Source: Cryoendolithus antarcticus (Eukaryota > Ascomycota > Dothideomycetes > Cladosporiales > Cladosporiaceae). From it: 64,000 nucleotides of DNA. The stretch lies in assembly GCA_002077065.1 (NCBI GenBank), contig NAJO01000037.1, positions 124,001-188,000 on the forward strand. Direction: 5' to 3'. The position numbers and the translations under genes are program-made. Under the pieces are notes generated by a model, which had not been told where the DNA came from, did no database searches, and saw nothing but the letters and a program-made list of their open reading frames with translations. Shown piece by piece: positions 11,515 through 22,767 of the stretch (its first letter is position 1; every line of letters begins with the position of its first letter).

Positions 11515-12000
11515 TTAGAGTGTGTGTACTTTGGCACCAGTCTCCTTCTGCAACCCCTGTACGAGGTGGAGCGTTACAAACGCTGAGCAGATGGCGGAGA
11601 CGCTGGCAAGGAGATCACTCCAGGCAGATCCTGCAACGTAGTAGATAGCAGGGGTGAGTATGCCTGTCACGGTACCCACAAGAGTCCACCAGCCAATCCA
11701 TCGACTAGTGTTCCGTCGCACTCGTGGGTCCCAGAGTGGAAGGATAGTGAAGCATTGCGCCGCGACTGACACCAGCATCGATTGGAGGTAGTTGTATAGG
11801 GACGTAAGTGAGAAGTCGGCTTTACTGTACGGCTCAGCGCCGAAGAAGGCGGCAATTGCTAAAGCCATTGCTGCTGTTGTGACCATAAGAGTGATGCCGA
11901 CTGTGGTGCTATCGTTCTGAAAGCTGTCAGTTTTTCAGGTCAAGTCGTGAGCTACGTGTCTCACCGTTAGAATAGCATAGAGACGACTTTGATCAGCCAT
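11515..12000 (-). CDS. Small multi-pass membrane protein, unknown
   Basis: Two exons on the minus strand, 12000-11965 and 11916-11515, joined at GTGAGA...TTTCAG in phase 0, give 145 aa beginning MADQSRLYAILT. The protein has about four hydrophobic segments (around TLMVTTAAMALAIAAFFG, YLQSMLVSVAAQCFTIL, WWTLVGTVTGILTPAIYYV and LLASVSAICSAFVTLHL) separated by short loops. No signal peptide or catalytic motif is visible. The frame also runs open upstream to a Met at 12120, but the 12000 start gives a cleaner N terminus. I do not recognise the family. Next to it on the same strand is another unidentified gene. Confidence 0.6.
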
Positions 12001-12155
12001 TGCGATGGGTGCCGTATTTGTGTCGCCCGTTGTGGACGTAGTGCCCCGTAGTGCAGGTTGTGTCTCCCTCCTTCGACGAGTAGGAAACATGACAAGAGCC
12101 CTTGATGAAGTGGTTAGCATTTAGCCTCGTCTCATGTTGCGTATCGGGTATTGCT

Positions 12156-12809
12156 TTACGGAGTCGAGCGATTGCTGTCGGACCGGGAGCCACGATCATG
12201 TCTTGTCATGATGGCCTCACACGTATCGAGAAAAGATTCGAGCGCTCGCAGTCTTTCCGATATTCCAGTCTTGACATAACGCGGTAGATCGGGGTCTTTG
12301 GAGGCTTGCGCGTAAAGAGGATCCAAGCCATCTGAGAGACCGAGAACCTCGTGAATCCTGGCTTGCGCCTTGTCTGGGTAGTACATGCTACCCCGTCCCC
12401 ATGTCGTGCACAAGGAGTTGAAAATCACTAGCCAATATCCCTTCAGTCGCCGGTCACCCAGGTAGGGCAGCACTTCGTCCAGCTCGTGATCCTGGCAAAG
12501 AGCCGTGAACTCGACCTTGTCGGATTCTTTGTACCTTACAGGGCCAAGGTCCTTCTGGTCTTCACGCGTCATGCTGGGATTGAAAGTAATCTCGTGCGGA
12601 TCTCGCAGCTCCTTGAGTACGAACTTATCAATTTCTTCGAAGCGGGACGCAAGCTCTAGAAGATCTGCCTGAACAGCAAGGCCGAGACTGTGGATAATGG
12701 TTGGCGGTGTCGTTCTGGACTGCATGGTTGACTGTGAGGCCGTATGAAAAGGTGTGGGTCTTGAACGAGCGGGGAGCAGAAGAAGTCGGCGCTTGGGCTG
12801 GCTTCTCAT
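12156..12809 (-). CDS. Hypothetical protein, 217 aa
   Basis: Uninterrupted frame. The first 28 residues are basic and Ser/Thr-rich (MRSQPKRRLLLLPARSRP), possibly a mitochondrial presequence; an alternative Met lies at 12725. The rest is soluble and mixed alpha-helical: LLELASRFEEIDKFVLKEL, then DLGPVRYKESDKVEFTALCQDHELDEVLPYLGDRRLKGYW, then a helix ending RLRALESFLDTCEAIM. Composition is protein-like and codon choice resembles neighbours, so I believe it is coding. No known domain is recognised. The C terminus might be spliced onward toward 12100, which cannot be decided here. Confidence 0.55.
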   Translation of the reverse strand: MRSQPKRRLLLLPARSRPTPFHTASQSTMQSRTTPPTIIHSLGLAVQADLLELASRFEEIDKFVLKELRDPHEITFNPSMTREDQKDLGPVRYKESDKVEFTALCQDHELDEVLPYLGDRRLKGYWLVIFNSLCTTWGRGSMYYPDKAQARIHEVLGLSDGLDPLYAQASKDPDLPRYVKTGISERLRALESFLDTCEAIMTRHDRGSRSDSNRSTP

Positions 12810-13641
12810 GCTGTAATCATAGAGGTACCTTGCTCAGCCACATTGACACATCGGCCAAGGGGCCCAACCAAAGCTCGTAGCCCGCCACCCACATTTACTT
12901 CAATCACTTACCAAAGTTGTATCATTTACTTCCGGACGCGACGACGGATTCTGCAGTTTACAGTGACATACATTATGCACACCAGACTAGACCGTTATCG
13001 AGGATCGGGATGACTACGACCAATGGGAAGGAGGAGCATGAGGGCGCGCGAATTTCTAGAAGCAGTCGCAGTGGGGACGCATGTGTGTGCTTTCATGTAG
13101 ACATCTCTGAGGGCAACAAACATACGGAGGAAGGTCGTGAACCAACCTGAGATTGTGGTTAGGGTGAGCATCCCTATCCCTGGTATGCCACACTCTTATC
13201 TCTCCGTGCAGCAATGTAGTAATTCCATTGCTGTGTTATAGCGCATGTCAGCGCGTGTCCAAAAGCGAGATAGCCTAGAGAGACTGACCAGGTATGAGAC
13301 TGAGGTTCACCAAGTTCTACAGCCGCGTCAGTCGCTCTGCATGAATACAGGCACCGCGACTGCACTCAATGTCAGTCACCCGTTTCCCGCTACCTTGGCT
13401 CTTCCAAAAGTCTCAGAGTGTCTTGCGCTACAATCATGTTGACTGCGAGTGTCAATTGAGCTAGGATGCGTTGGTGAGAGAAATTACATGACTACTTTCG
13501 AAAATTGAATCGTAGCAACTCATGACTTTCGAAGGCAGTACCCAAGCCCTATTTCTGTTCCGGTGTACACTACAGATGCCCAAGCAAGTTGCTCTTTCCA
13601 CGGAGAGCACACACGTCCTATCCAGCAAGACCACCCCTCCT
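12810..13641. other. Intergenic, no gene supported
   Basis: Only short, compositionally unconvincing frames. It lies between the upstream side of the hypothetical gene and the 3' end of the Nrd1-like gene. Confidence 0.45.
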
Positions 13642-15933
13642 TCACCTGAAATTACCTGGCAGAGTAAACCCGAACCCTGGCACCGCAGGTGGTGTGGCCA
13701 CCGCCACCGGTGTTAGAGGCTCGGGCCTCACGAACCCCTGAGGTGCTGTTCCGCCTCCATAACCTCCCACATCATCCCTCGAATGATGCCCATGCCTGCC
13801 CCTCTTGCCACCTCCCCCATGCTGCCTATTATCCTGCCTCTTAGGCTGCTGCTGTTGCTGTTGGTACTGCTGCACAGGGGCCTGCTGCTGCTGCTGCTGC
13901 TGTTGGTGCTGATGGTGGACTTGTCCTTTCTCCTGCTCCCCCGGCCCTACCCTTCTACTCATCGCCTTACTGCTAACACCCGCACCAATCTCGATATCAG
14001 GCTCCTCAAGCACCATGCCAGCTACGAGGTCCTGGCCTCCCGTACCACCGTAGGGCGCAGTCTTGATCCACTTCATGTCTGCGTCCGTCAAACGCTGAAT
14101 AGGGATGACGCTCTCGCCGCGAGTATAGTCGAAGCACTCACGCGGCCCAAAGCCAACACCCCACTTCACTTGCCTCGCGATGCCCATAGTCTCGCGATCA
14201 TTGGCAGATTGCAGTGCGTCCACGCCAGCTTTGGCGGCGAGCGTGTAGTCTCGAGTCGTCATCTTCACGAAAGCGTGGCGCTTCTCGCGGTTCGGAATGC
14301 AAGAAGCCACTTGACCGAAGCGGCCGAACAGCTCTGCAATTTCAGTCTGCGAGCCATTCGCCCCGCCGACGAATAGCGTGCGAGACAGGACGCGAATGCT
14401 GTCTGAGGGAAGAGAGGGATCGAATTGGACGAACTTCTGACCTGACGGCGGCGGAGGCTGGAAGGATGGAGGGAGTGGGCTGGCGCGCAGAGGAGAGCGT
14501 TGTCGATAGCGTTGCTTGTTGTTGGCGTTGCGTCCGTTCCGCTGATCGTCTACTGGACCTTGGTAGGCATTGTAGACTGGGCTACCTCTGCCGTTGTTGT
14601 TGTTGTTGTTGCCGCCACGGGCTGGGCTCCTGCTCCTGCCTCGAGATGTGCCGTTGCCATTGTAACCATTGTGCTGCCCAGACTGCTGTGGCGGACTACT
14701 CTGCTCGTCCAATGCTTGTATGACCGGACCCCATTGGTCCATCGGGACGCCCTCTTTCTGAAGCTCTTGTAGCAAGTTCAGCGCCCTGATAAGCTTTTGC
14801 TGGTCGTTGACGATGTTCGGCGGAAGTACCCCACGTAGCGATACCAGTGGGTCCGCCGGCGCAGATGCTTGCTGTGGAGGCGGCGGTGCTAGAGCGTACT
14901 GTTGAGGTACCGAGGGCGGAGGAGGAAGGAACGCTGGGAATCCTGGTGGTGGCTGAAAGCCTGGTGGCATGAATGGAGGCGGCTGGAATTGGGCCGGCGG
15001 AGGAGGATAGATTGGCTGTTGCTGCGGCGGCGCTGGTGGTTGAGAAAAGCCGTTTGCGGAGCCAAGCATGGCAGCGAAGTTAGGAGGGAGCTGGCCCTGT
15101 GGGACGGCCGGCGGTGCAGGAGATTTAGCGACAGACTGCTGTTGTGGAGGTGGTGCGGCCATACGAAGCGCTGCCAGGATGCTATTGACATCTTGAGATG
15201 GTGGTGCAGGGGCTGGCGCAGGCTGTGGCGGAGGTACATGCTGCATGGTCGAAGCGGGTACCTGCGGTGCACTACTCGACGCAGGCTTCTGAACACTATG
15301 GCCCTTGCGTACAAGAAACCCTTGGTCATACAGATGCTGCGGCGGGTAGCCAACGGGCGTGTGGGTAGGTCTCGTGGGGATGGGAGCAATCGACTTCTCA
15401 CCAACAGGCTTCTTGACCGCCTGTGGTGGCGCTGGAGTAGCACCAGCGCCGTTCACATGAGCGGCAGGTGTACTGACCTTCCTCTTCGAGTCTTCGAGCA
15501 GCGCAGCAGGGAATGTACCAGCACGCTCCCAGATGGCAAGTATGTTCTCCAACTTGGGCTTCTGATCTGCTGGCAGGTCCTTGAGCAGGTCGTCGATCAA
15601 CGCGGGCATGAGCTCAGTGACACGCTTGATAGCGGCAGGATATGTGCCTGCCTCGCCCCTACCCTCGATATGGATATCCAAACCTGCCTTCTTCGCACCA
15701 TCGATCCATTGGCGGATGATACTGTCTATGACATACAGAACACCGAGCTTATGTGTGGCCGGAGCCTTCTTAAGAGCACGGTACAGTGACTGAGTGATCT
15801 GTTGTTCATGCTGAATGTTGTTCACGGCGATCTTGGTCAACGAGCCAATCTTAGCCTTACTCGCGCCAGGCGCTTTGTGTGTGTTGAGAGACGCGAGCAA
15901 CGGCTCCAGTTCACTCAGCGGTGGGGTGGCCAT
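13642..15933 (-). CDS. NRD1: Nrd1/Seb1-like CTD-interacting RNA-binding protein
   Basis: Nuclear factor that couples the RNA polymerase II C-terminal domain to transcription termination and RNA processing. Intronless, 763 aa. Residues about 1-150 form a CTD-interacting domain (LTKIAVNNIQHEQQITQSLYR, HKLGVLYVIDSIIRQW, LENILAIWERAGTFP). A long Pro/Gln/Ala-rich disordered stretch follows, then an Arg/Ser/Gly patch (GTSRGRSRSPARGG). An RRM occupies about 511-590 (SRTLFVGGANG as RNP2, KRHAFVKM as RNP1), followed by the conserved Seb1/Nrd1 extension (VKWGVGFGPRECFDYTRGES). The tail contains poly-Gln near residue 680 and further Gln runs. Domain order matches yeast Nrd1 and S. pombe Seb1, with Seb1 the closer layout. 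Confidence 0.92.
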   Translation of the reverse strand: MATPPLSELEPLLASLNTHKAPGASKAKIGSLTKIAVNNIQHEQQITQSLYRALKKAPATHKLGVLYVIDSIIRQWIDGAKKAGLDIHIEGRGEAGTYPAAIKRVTELMPALIDDLLKDLPADQKPKLENILAIWERAGTFPAALLEDSKRKVSTPAAHVNGAGATPAPPQAVKKPVGEKSIAPIPTRPTHTPVGYPPQHLYDQGFLVRKGHSVQKPASSSAPQVPASTMQHVPPPQPAPAPAPPSQDVNSILAALRMAAPPPQQQSVAKSPAPPAVPQGQLPPNFAAMLGSANGFSQPPAPPQQQPIYPPPPAQFQPPPFMPPGFQPPPGFPAFLPPPPSVPQQYALAPPPPQQASAPADPLVSLRGVLPPNIVNDQQKLIRALNLLQELQKEGVPMDQWGPVIQALDEQSSPPQQSGQHNGYNGNGTSRGRSRSPARGGNNNNNNGRGSPVYNAYQGPVDDQRNGRNANNKQRYRQRSPLRASPLPPSFQPPPPSGQKFVQFDPSLPSDSIRVLSRTLFVGGANGSQTEIAELFGRFGQVASCIPNREKRHAFVKMTTRDYTLAAKAGVDALQSANDRETMGIARQVKWGVGFGPRECFDYTRGESVIPIQRLTDADMKWIKTAPYGGTGGQDLVAGMVLEEPDIEIGAGVSSKAMSRRVGPGEQEKGQVHHQHQQQQQQQQAPVQQYQQQQQQPKRQDNRQHGGGGKRGRHGHHSRDDVGGYGGGTAPQGFVRPEPLTPVAVATPPAVPGFGFTLPGNFR
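13868..13905. repeat. CTG/CAG triplet repeat coding poly-Gln
   Basis: A run of CTG units (CAG on the coding strand) inside the C-terminal tail of the Nrd1-like gene, flanked by further interrupted Gln codons. It is in frame and length-variable repeats of this sort often differ between strains. Confidence 0.7.
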
Positions 15934-17042
15934 GACTGAAGACTACAAGCCTAGTGTGTTGCACCTTCTACTGTGTACTGCGGACTGTGTCAAAGCAACA
16001 GACTCTGACCAGTGGACTGTCAAGCTGAGCAAGGTCTACAACACAGGTCAATATTAGCAGTGGTCTGCTCAACTTTGCCGGGCGGTAATGAATCAGGGAC
16101 CGTCCTACGTAGCCAGGGAAGAATCTTTCGTGATGATCGTGTCGCTAGGTTCCTGTCCAGAAGTTGCTATATCAGGAAATCGGCGGAGTTGCAGTAGTCA
16201 AACGATCAGTGATTGCACGTTGTCTTGCGCTTTCACAAGCCGATCTGCAGAATCAAACGATCCTGTGTACCCCTACGTCTGACCTATCCCACGCACGGTC
16301 GATTATGCGCAATTGGAGTGCGTGCCTACAGGTGTTCTGCAAGTAATTGATGATGGAAATCTGGCGTACGGATCCGGAGGAGTAGTCGTCGTAATCGGAG
16401 ACCAAGGTTGTTGGAGGGCGCAAACGTGCCAGAGCAGGGGGGCGGGCTGTCTCGGCGTGTGGTTATGAGGCTGATATACGGAGTCCGGAGGATGCGCAGT
16501 GATGTCTACGGATGATGGAGATGAAAGAATAGTAACGACGTGGCTGCTGTCAGCACAAGGAGCAAATACCAAGCGGCTGGAGTCGGCCCGGGCGTGGAAG
16601 CGGAAAGCACGTGCGGCTCAACAATGCCGAGACATATGGATGCACAAGAATACAATAATGTGCATGCATAGCGTGATTCAGTAGATCGTGTATGGACAAG
16701 TCAACACATGGAACGTGGCCATGAAGCTCTCGACGGCAGTAAAGGGCCTTCTGATATTGCAGCAGCAGTGAGTGGCATTATCCGTCACCTCAATATGCAC
16801 AGCATCGGAATCCGCATTCGCCGACCACTCCCGAGAAGTCTCCCACACCCCTGTCACTGCATGCACAGACGTCAACAGCTCCTCCGCTGAACTCTACCAA
16901 GCGGAGCTGTGCTTTTTTGCCCTGGCGCATCCGATCCCAAGCATATCTCGAGCACTACCACAATACTCACGTACCTTCTTCGGCCTTCCGTACAGCGTTT
17001 CTACTTTCTTATCACTGTCTCGGTAGCACCTCACAACTCACA
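15934..17042. other. Intergenic between Nrd1-like gene and citrate synthase
   Basis: A divergent promoter region of about 1.1 kb. The 100 bp before the citrate synthase ATG are C/T- and A/C-rich as in many fungal leaders. No further gene is supported. Confidence 0.5.
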
Positions 17043-18550
17043 ATGGCCGCTTCCAGCATCTCCCGCGGTGCGCTGCGCCGCGCAATGGCTACTCAGCCCA
17101 GCTCCCTATCGCAAAGGCTTGCATTCGCTGGCGCACGAGGATACGCTGGCAAGAGCGCGGTAAGTTCCCTGGTATCCATTCGAACTCAAGACGCCATTGG
17201 CAGCGCGACCCTTTCGAGCAGCGCTAATTAGTCCATGTTCAACAGACCCTCAAGGAGACCTTCGCCGCCAGCCTGCCGGAGAAGATTGAGCAGATCAAGA
17301 AGCTCAAGAAAGACTATGGCAGCAAGGTCATTGGCGAGGTCACCCTTGACCAAGTATACGGTGGTGCCCGTGGCATCAAGTCGCTGGTTTGGGAGGGCTC
17401 AGTTCTCGACTCTGAGGAGGGTATCCGCTTCCGCGGCCGGACGATCCCAGAATGCCAGGAGCAGCTCCCCAAGGCTCCCGGCGGCAACGAGCCTCTCCCA
17501 GAAGGTCTCTTCTGGCTCCTGCTTACCGGCGAGGTACCATCCGAGCAGCAAGTCCGCGACCTGTCCGCCGAGTGGGCCGCCCGCAGCGACCTGCCCAGCT
17601 TCGTCACTGAGCTCATCGACCGCTGCCCAAGCGACCTCCACCCAATGGCGCAGTTCTCCATCGCAGTCACAGCCCTCGAGCACGAGTCTAGCTTCGCCAA
17701 GGCATACGCCAAGGGCATGAAGAAGGCCGAGTACTGGGAGCACACCTTCGAGGATAGCATGGACCTGATCGCCAAGCTGCCCAACATCGCCGCGCGCATC
17801 TACTGCAACGTCTACAAAGATGGAAAAGTACCTGCCACGCAGAAGGACAAGGACTACTCCTACAACATGGCCAACCAGCTCGGCTTCGCCGACAACGCCG
17901 ACTTCGTGGAGCTCATGCGCCTCTACCTGACCATCCACACCGACCACGAGGGCGGCAACGTCAGTGCCCACACCACCCACTTGGTCGGCTCCGCGCTTTC
18001 CTCTGCCTACCTCTCCCTCGCCGCAGGCCTGAACGGTCTCGCCGGCCCGCTCCACGGTCTCGCAAACCAGGAAGTCCTGAAATGGCTGCAAGAGATGAAG
18101 AACACCGTCGGCTCCGACCTCAGCGACGCCAACATCACCAAATACCTCTGGGATACTCTCAAATCCGGCCGCGTCGTACCCGGCTACGGCCACGCCGTGC
18201 TCCGCAAGACAGATCCCCGCTACGTCTCCCAGCGCGAGTTCGCGCTCAAGCACCTCCCCGACGACCCAATGTTCAAGCTCGTGTCGCAAGTCTACAAGAT
18301 CGCGCCGGGCGTGCTGACCGAGCACGGCAAGACGAAGAACCCGTACCCGAATGTTGACGCGCACAGTGGTGTGCTGCTGCAGTACTACGGGCTCACGGAG
18401 CAGAACTTCTACACTGTGCTGTTCGGTGTTAGCCGAGCGCTGGGTGTGCTGCCGCAGTTGATTATTGATCGCGCTGTGGGTGCGCCGATTGAAAGGCCCA
18501 AGTCTTTCTCGACTGAGGCGTGGGCTAAGCTTGTGGGTGCTAAGCTTTGA
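17043..18550 (+). CDS. citA: Citrate synthase, mitochondrial
   Basis: Condenses acetyl-CoA and oxaloacetate to citrate in the TCA cycle. Two exons, 17043-17159 and 17246-18550, joined at GTAAGT...CAACAG in phase 0, giving 473 aa. Exon 1 encodes precisely the presequence (Ala/Ser/Arg-rich, ending [10 protein letters not shown]), so the intron separates targeting from catalytic parts. Catalytic features: [33 protein letters not shown] (His), [12 protein letters not shown] (His), [14 protein letters not shown] and PNVDAHSGV (catalytic Asp). Length is typical of fungal mitochondrial enzymes. 2-methylcitrate synthase is a near relative but the start, presequence and motifs fit citrate synthase better. 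The next gene on the same strand is the citrate carrier YHM2. Confidence 0.95.
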
Positions 18551-19425
18551 AGTTCACGGAGCGATGAGGGCAGTACAATGGAGGCGAGCGAGCGGATCAA
18601 GCGCGCGTTGGCTTTACTTGGGGGAGATGGGGGTGGGAAGGAGACTGATAGATGAGACGCGATGAGGTCAAGTTTGGGGAAGTCGAGTTTATGGCAAGCG
18701 TGCAGGCACTTTCTGGGCGTTTGTATGTATTACTGCGTTTTTGCACATTACCTGTAGTACTGGCAAGGCGATTAAATGCTCCACTCCTGATGACTCCTGG
18801 TGTTTCCACTGTCTTTGCGTCTCTTCCTCTGTGCGCTACATATCTGAGCAGCACACTCAGCAACAGGTACCGGACTCCGGCGCGGCTGCAATACGACGGA
18901 TTCTTGTGGGATTTGTTGAGCCTCACTTGCACAGTGGCTTTGCGTGTATCTGTGCTCAACGGGTGAAGCCAATATTAGCTTTTCGGGTGAGCAGTAAATG
19001 GGGTCCATCAAGGTCAGGGCAACAATTTGTCGAGAATCGTGAATGGACGGAGAACAATTCGCAGGGCTACGATAGTGCGCGTTGTGGTAATTGGGATTAT
19101 AGAAGGGAGCCTTGGAAATGCTACCAACCTTGACCGATTCCGGTCTTATCTCTTGCTATCAGCACCTGACTGCCGCCGAGGATATTCGTTGACACCCCTG
19201 CAACTTTCCTCCCCCTGCACGGACTCCCCCAGCTCTCACCGCGGCCTGAACAGCCCCGGACTTTGACACTCCAGCTATCTTTCCACGAAACAAGCAACGT
19301 GACCACCTCCCTCTACTCACCTCTCCTCTCCACTCCACCACCACCTCCCCCACCCACCACCCCAAGGCAACGAAGCCGCCCTCCTGCCTCGGTCCGGCCA
19401 TCACCTCCCAACAATATACCAGACG
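18551..19425. other. Intergenic, promoter of YHM2
   Basis: 875 bp between citrate synthase and the carrier. From about 19200 to 19425 the plus strand becomes strongly C/A and C/T rich with almost no G, a common leader or promoter composition of highly expressed fungal genes. No gene is supported. Confidence 0.55.
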
Positions 19426-20543
19426 ATGTCCGCCGCTATCGCGCCCCCCGCGAAACTGGAGAAGAAGCCCGTCAAGTTCAGTAACCTGCTGCTTGGCGCC
19501 GGGCTGAATATGTTCGAGGTCACGACGCTGGGACAGCCGTTGGAGGTCATGAAGACTACGATGGCTGCTAATCGGAAGGGAGGCATGGGGACTGCGATTG
19601 GGACGATTTGGTCTAGGGGAGGGGCGCTGGGATGTAAGTCATTGCTCTATGATGTGGTAGCAGTGTGGAGGCAGGGAATGGCATTGCGGAAACGCGAGAA
19701 TAGGAATCAGGCAGAGCACAGCATGCTAACGCAACATCTCCCCTACAGTCTACCAAGGTCTCATACCCTGGGCCTGGATCGAAGCCTCCACCAAAGGCGC
19801 CGTCCTCCTCTTCGTCGCCAGCGAAGCCGAATTCTACGCCAAAAACTTCGGCGCGAACAACTTCGGCGCTGGCATCTTGGGCGGCATGGCAGGTGGTCTG
19901 GCGCAAGCTTACGCCACGATGGGGTTCTGTACGTGCATGAAGACTGTGGAGATGACGAAGCATAAGGTCGCGGCCACGGGCGCAAAAGTGCCGGGCACGA
20001 TGGCAACGTTCATGGATATTTACCGACGGGAGGGCATTGTGGGGATCAATAAGGGTGTGAACGCTGTGGCCGTCAGGCAGGTGACGAACTGGGGGAGTCG
20101 ATTTGGGTTGAGCCGTGTTGCGTAAGTTTGCCCTTCCCCGAGTGGTATGTATGTCGCGTGAGTGCAGGACTGACATCGAACGCAGCGAGAACGGCATCCG
20201 CAAATTCACCAACAAAGAAGACCTCTCCCAACGCCTTACCGTCCCCGAGAAAATCCTCGCCTCGGCTCTCGGCGGCGGTCTCTCAGCCTGGAACCAGCCC
20301 ATCGAAGTCGTGCGCGTAGAAATGCAGTCCAAGAAAGAGGACCCGAACCGGCCCAAGAAGATGACCGTAGGAAACACGTTCCGCTACATCTACGGCCAGA
20401 ACGGCATCAAGGGCTTGTACAGAGGTGTGGCGCCGAGGATCGGGCTGGGAGTGTGGCAGACTGTGTGTATGGTTGCGCTTGGGGATGTGGCCAAGGAGGC
20501 GGTGGAGAAGCTGACGGGGGATGTGGTTACTGCTAAGCATTAG
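19426..20543 (+). CDS. YHM2: Mitochondrial citrate/oxoglutarate carrier
   Basis: Inner-membrane solute carrier exchanging citrate for 2-oxoglutarate, feeding cytosolic citrate and NADPH supply. Three exons (19426-19633, 19749-20121, 20186-20543) join in frame to 312 aa; donors are all GTAAGT, acceptors CTACAG and ACGCAG. The protein matches yeast Yhm2 closely: [36 protein letters not shown] at the N terminus, [42 protein letters not shown], and [21 protein letters not shown] near the end, finishing in KH. Three mitochondrial-carrier repeats are visible although the PxDxxK signatures are altered, as is normal for this subfamily. It stands immediately downstream of citrate synthase. Confidence 0.95.
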
Positions 20544-21723
20544 CGAGGCGTTGGGGAGGGATTGCTCTATCTAGTCGGTGCGGGCGAGCATAGCGCGCAA
20601 GACTTGCGGCGTTGGGAAATGTTGATCTGGGTGTTCATAGTATTCTACAGATGGGTGATAGACTTGGAATGGGAACACTGAGATGATCGAGTCGTGGGTG
20701 TGGTGAGTACAGCTTTCTATGTTCCTTTCGCAAAGCTCTCGCTGTAAGATGTTTACAAAGACTCGTCTCTCACGCGATGAGAAGACTTCCCTAGGCTAAT
20801 ATGGTGGTCCTCCGATACATTCACGGATTCGCTACTCACAGTGAGAGCTGCAGACTTCGGCAACATAGACGATCCATGATCTCGGGTTGTCGCGAAGACT
20901 CTGTGTTCTCTCAATGGCTCGCTTCTGATGCTTAAGCACATACACGCGAGACTGCGAAAGCGAAACTGCTAGACCCCGGAGTGAGAGGCTATGATTGAGA
21001 TGGTGCCAGATGCTTCCCATGTGGCAATGTGCTGATCTGGTGAAGCAGTGCGAGGCCACGTGAGGTCGGCGAAGAAGGGCACGCGAGGTCAGAGAGTGAG
21101 CAGCAGAGGAGGATGTATGGCGAGCTGTCGATGGACAATGTCGTTGAGAAGGGCTTGCTGTCGATATGGACGTCAGCGACTGCTCAGGGAGAGAGCCGCG
21201 AGCAGTCCGTTCCCGCCGCGGCGAGCGCACGTCACAGGCGCTGGGGACGCGACACGTGTGCTGTCTCTATTATTGGCGGCCAGGACTTTCCAAGTCGAAG
21301 CATAGCAAGGCTACCTCAGCGATCGAGGCTTACTGACCTCCGGTGTACCGCTGAACTCTCCACGGCGCGAAAGACTTGCTTGAGGTTATGCCAAGCGACT
21401 CGCAGTAGCGATTTCTGGACTACTGTCATGCCGAGTGGCCACTCTGAGTGAGACTGAGGGATGGTCTGGAGGCGACGAGGCTGTTTCAAAGGCGAAAGAG
21501 AGAAGGAAGTGGAAGTCATAGACATGTAAGGTAGTTTGAATCGTTTCCATTTGCTGCAGCCCGAAAGCTCTACATTACATATGGAGTGAGAAAGGCAGGA
21601 CGCTTTTCCATCGCCAATCATCATTCATCTCAATAAGCAAACACCCAACCCGTGGTCTACCAGAACGCCTAGCTGATGCAAGCAAGTGACCGTGAAGTCA
21701 TATCGCAACCAAGCTCAAGACAT
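20544..21723. other. Intergenic, converging 3' flanks
   Basis: About 1.2 kb between the convergent YHM2 and Hsp70 genes. Short open frames only; nothing I can support as a gene. Confidence 0.5.
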
Positions 21724-22735
21724 CTAGTCGACCTCCTCGACAGTTGGGCCATCGTCACCACCAGCACCGCCAGCTGGGCCACCGGCACCTGGGAAGCCGC
21801 CTGGGCCACCTGGCATGCCGCCGGGCATGCCACCGCCCTCGCCACCACCGTAGAGCTTCATCATGATGGGGTTGGCGACACCCTCGAGCTCCTTCTGCTG
21901 TGACTCGTACTCATCCTTGGTGGCGGTCTGGTTGTCGTCGATCCAAGCAACAGTCTCGTCGATCTTCGCCTTGAGCTTCTCCTTGTCGGCAGCGTCGAGC
22001 TTCTCCTCCGTCTTCGCGTCACCGAGGGTGTTCTTGAGCGAGTAGGCGTACGACTCGAGACCATTCTTGGCCTGGATGCGGCCAGCCTCGGCCTCGTCCT
22101 CGTCCTTGTACTTCTCGGCCTCTGCCAACATGCGCTCGATGTCCTCCTTTGACAGACGGCCCTTGTCGTTGGTGATGACAATCTTGTTGGTCTTGCCGGT
22201 GCCCTTCTCGAGAGCGGAGACGTTGAGGATGCCGTTGGCATCAATGTCGAAGGTGACCTCAATTTGAGGGACACCACGGGGCGCAGGTGGGACACCAGTG
22301 AGCTCGAACTTGCCGAGCATGTTGTTGTCCTTCGTGCGAGCACGCTCACCCTCGAAGACTTGGATGAGCACACCAGGCTGGTTGTCGGAGAAGGTGGAGA
22401 AGACCTCTGACTTCTTCGTGGGGATGGTGGTGTTGCGCTTGATCAGAGGCGTCATCACACCACCAGCAGTCTCGATACCCATGGACAATGGCGCCACATC
22501 GAGGAGGAGGATCTCGTTGGTCGACTTGCTGGAGGTGTCACCAGAGAGGATGGCAGCCTGGACAGCAGCACCGTATGCAACAGCCTCGTCGGGGTTGATG
22601 GACTTGTTGGGCTCCTTGCCGTTGAAGAAGTCGGAAACGAGCTTCTGCACCTTGGGGATACGGGTGGATCCACCAACGAGAACGATCTCGTGGACGGAAG
22701 ACTTGTCGATCTTGGCGTCACGGAGGACACGCTCC

Positions 22736-22767
<32 letters not shown>

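Noticed and set aside
12120..12156. Fusion of the two unknown minus-strand genes at 11.5-12.8 kb into one
   Set aside because: No splice pair joins them in phase convincingly, and the downstream gene has its own good start and intron.
14902..15789. 295-codon plus-strand frame opposite the Nrd1-like gene
   Set aside because: Arg/Trp-rich product of reading the Pro/Gln-rich coding strand backwards.
17399..18364. 321-codon open frame antisense to citrate synthase
   Set aside because: A mirror of the G/C-rich third positions of the sense gene; Val/Glu/Gly-rich and no start context.
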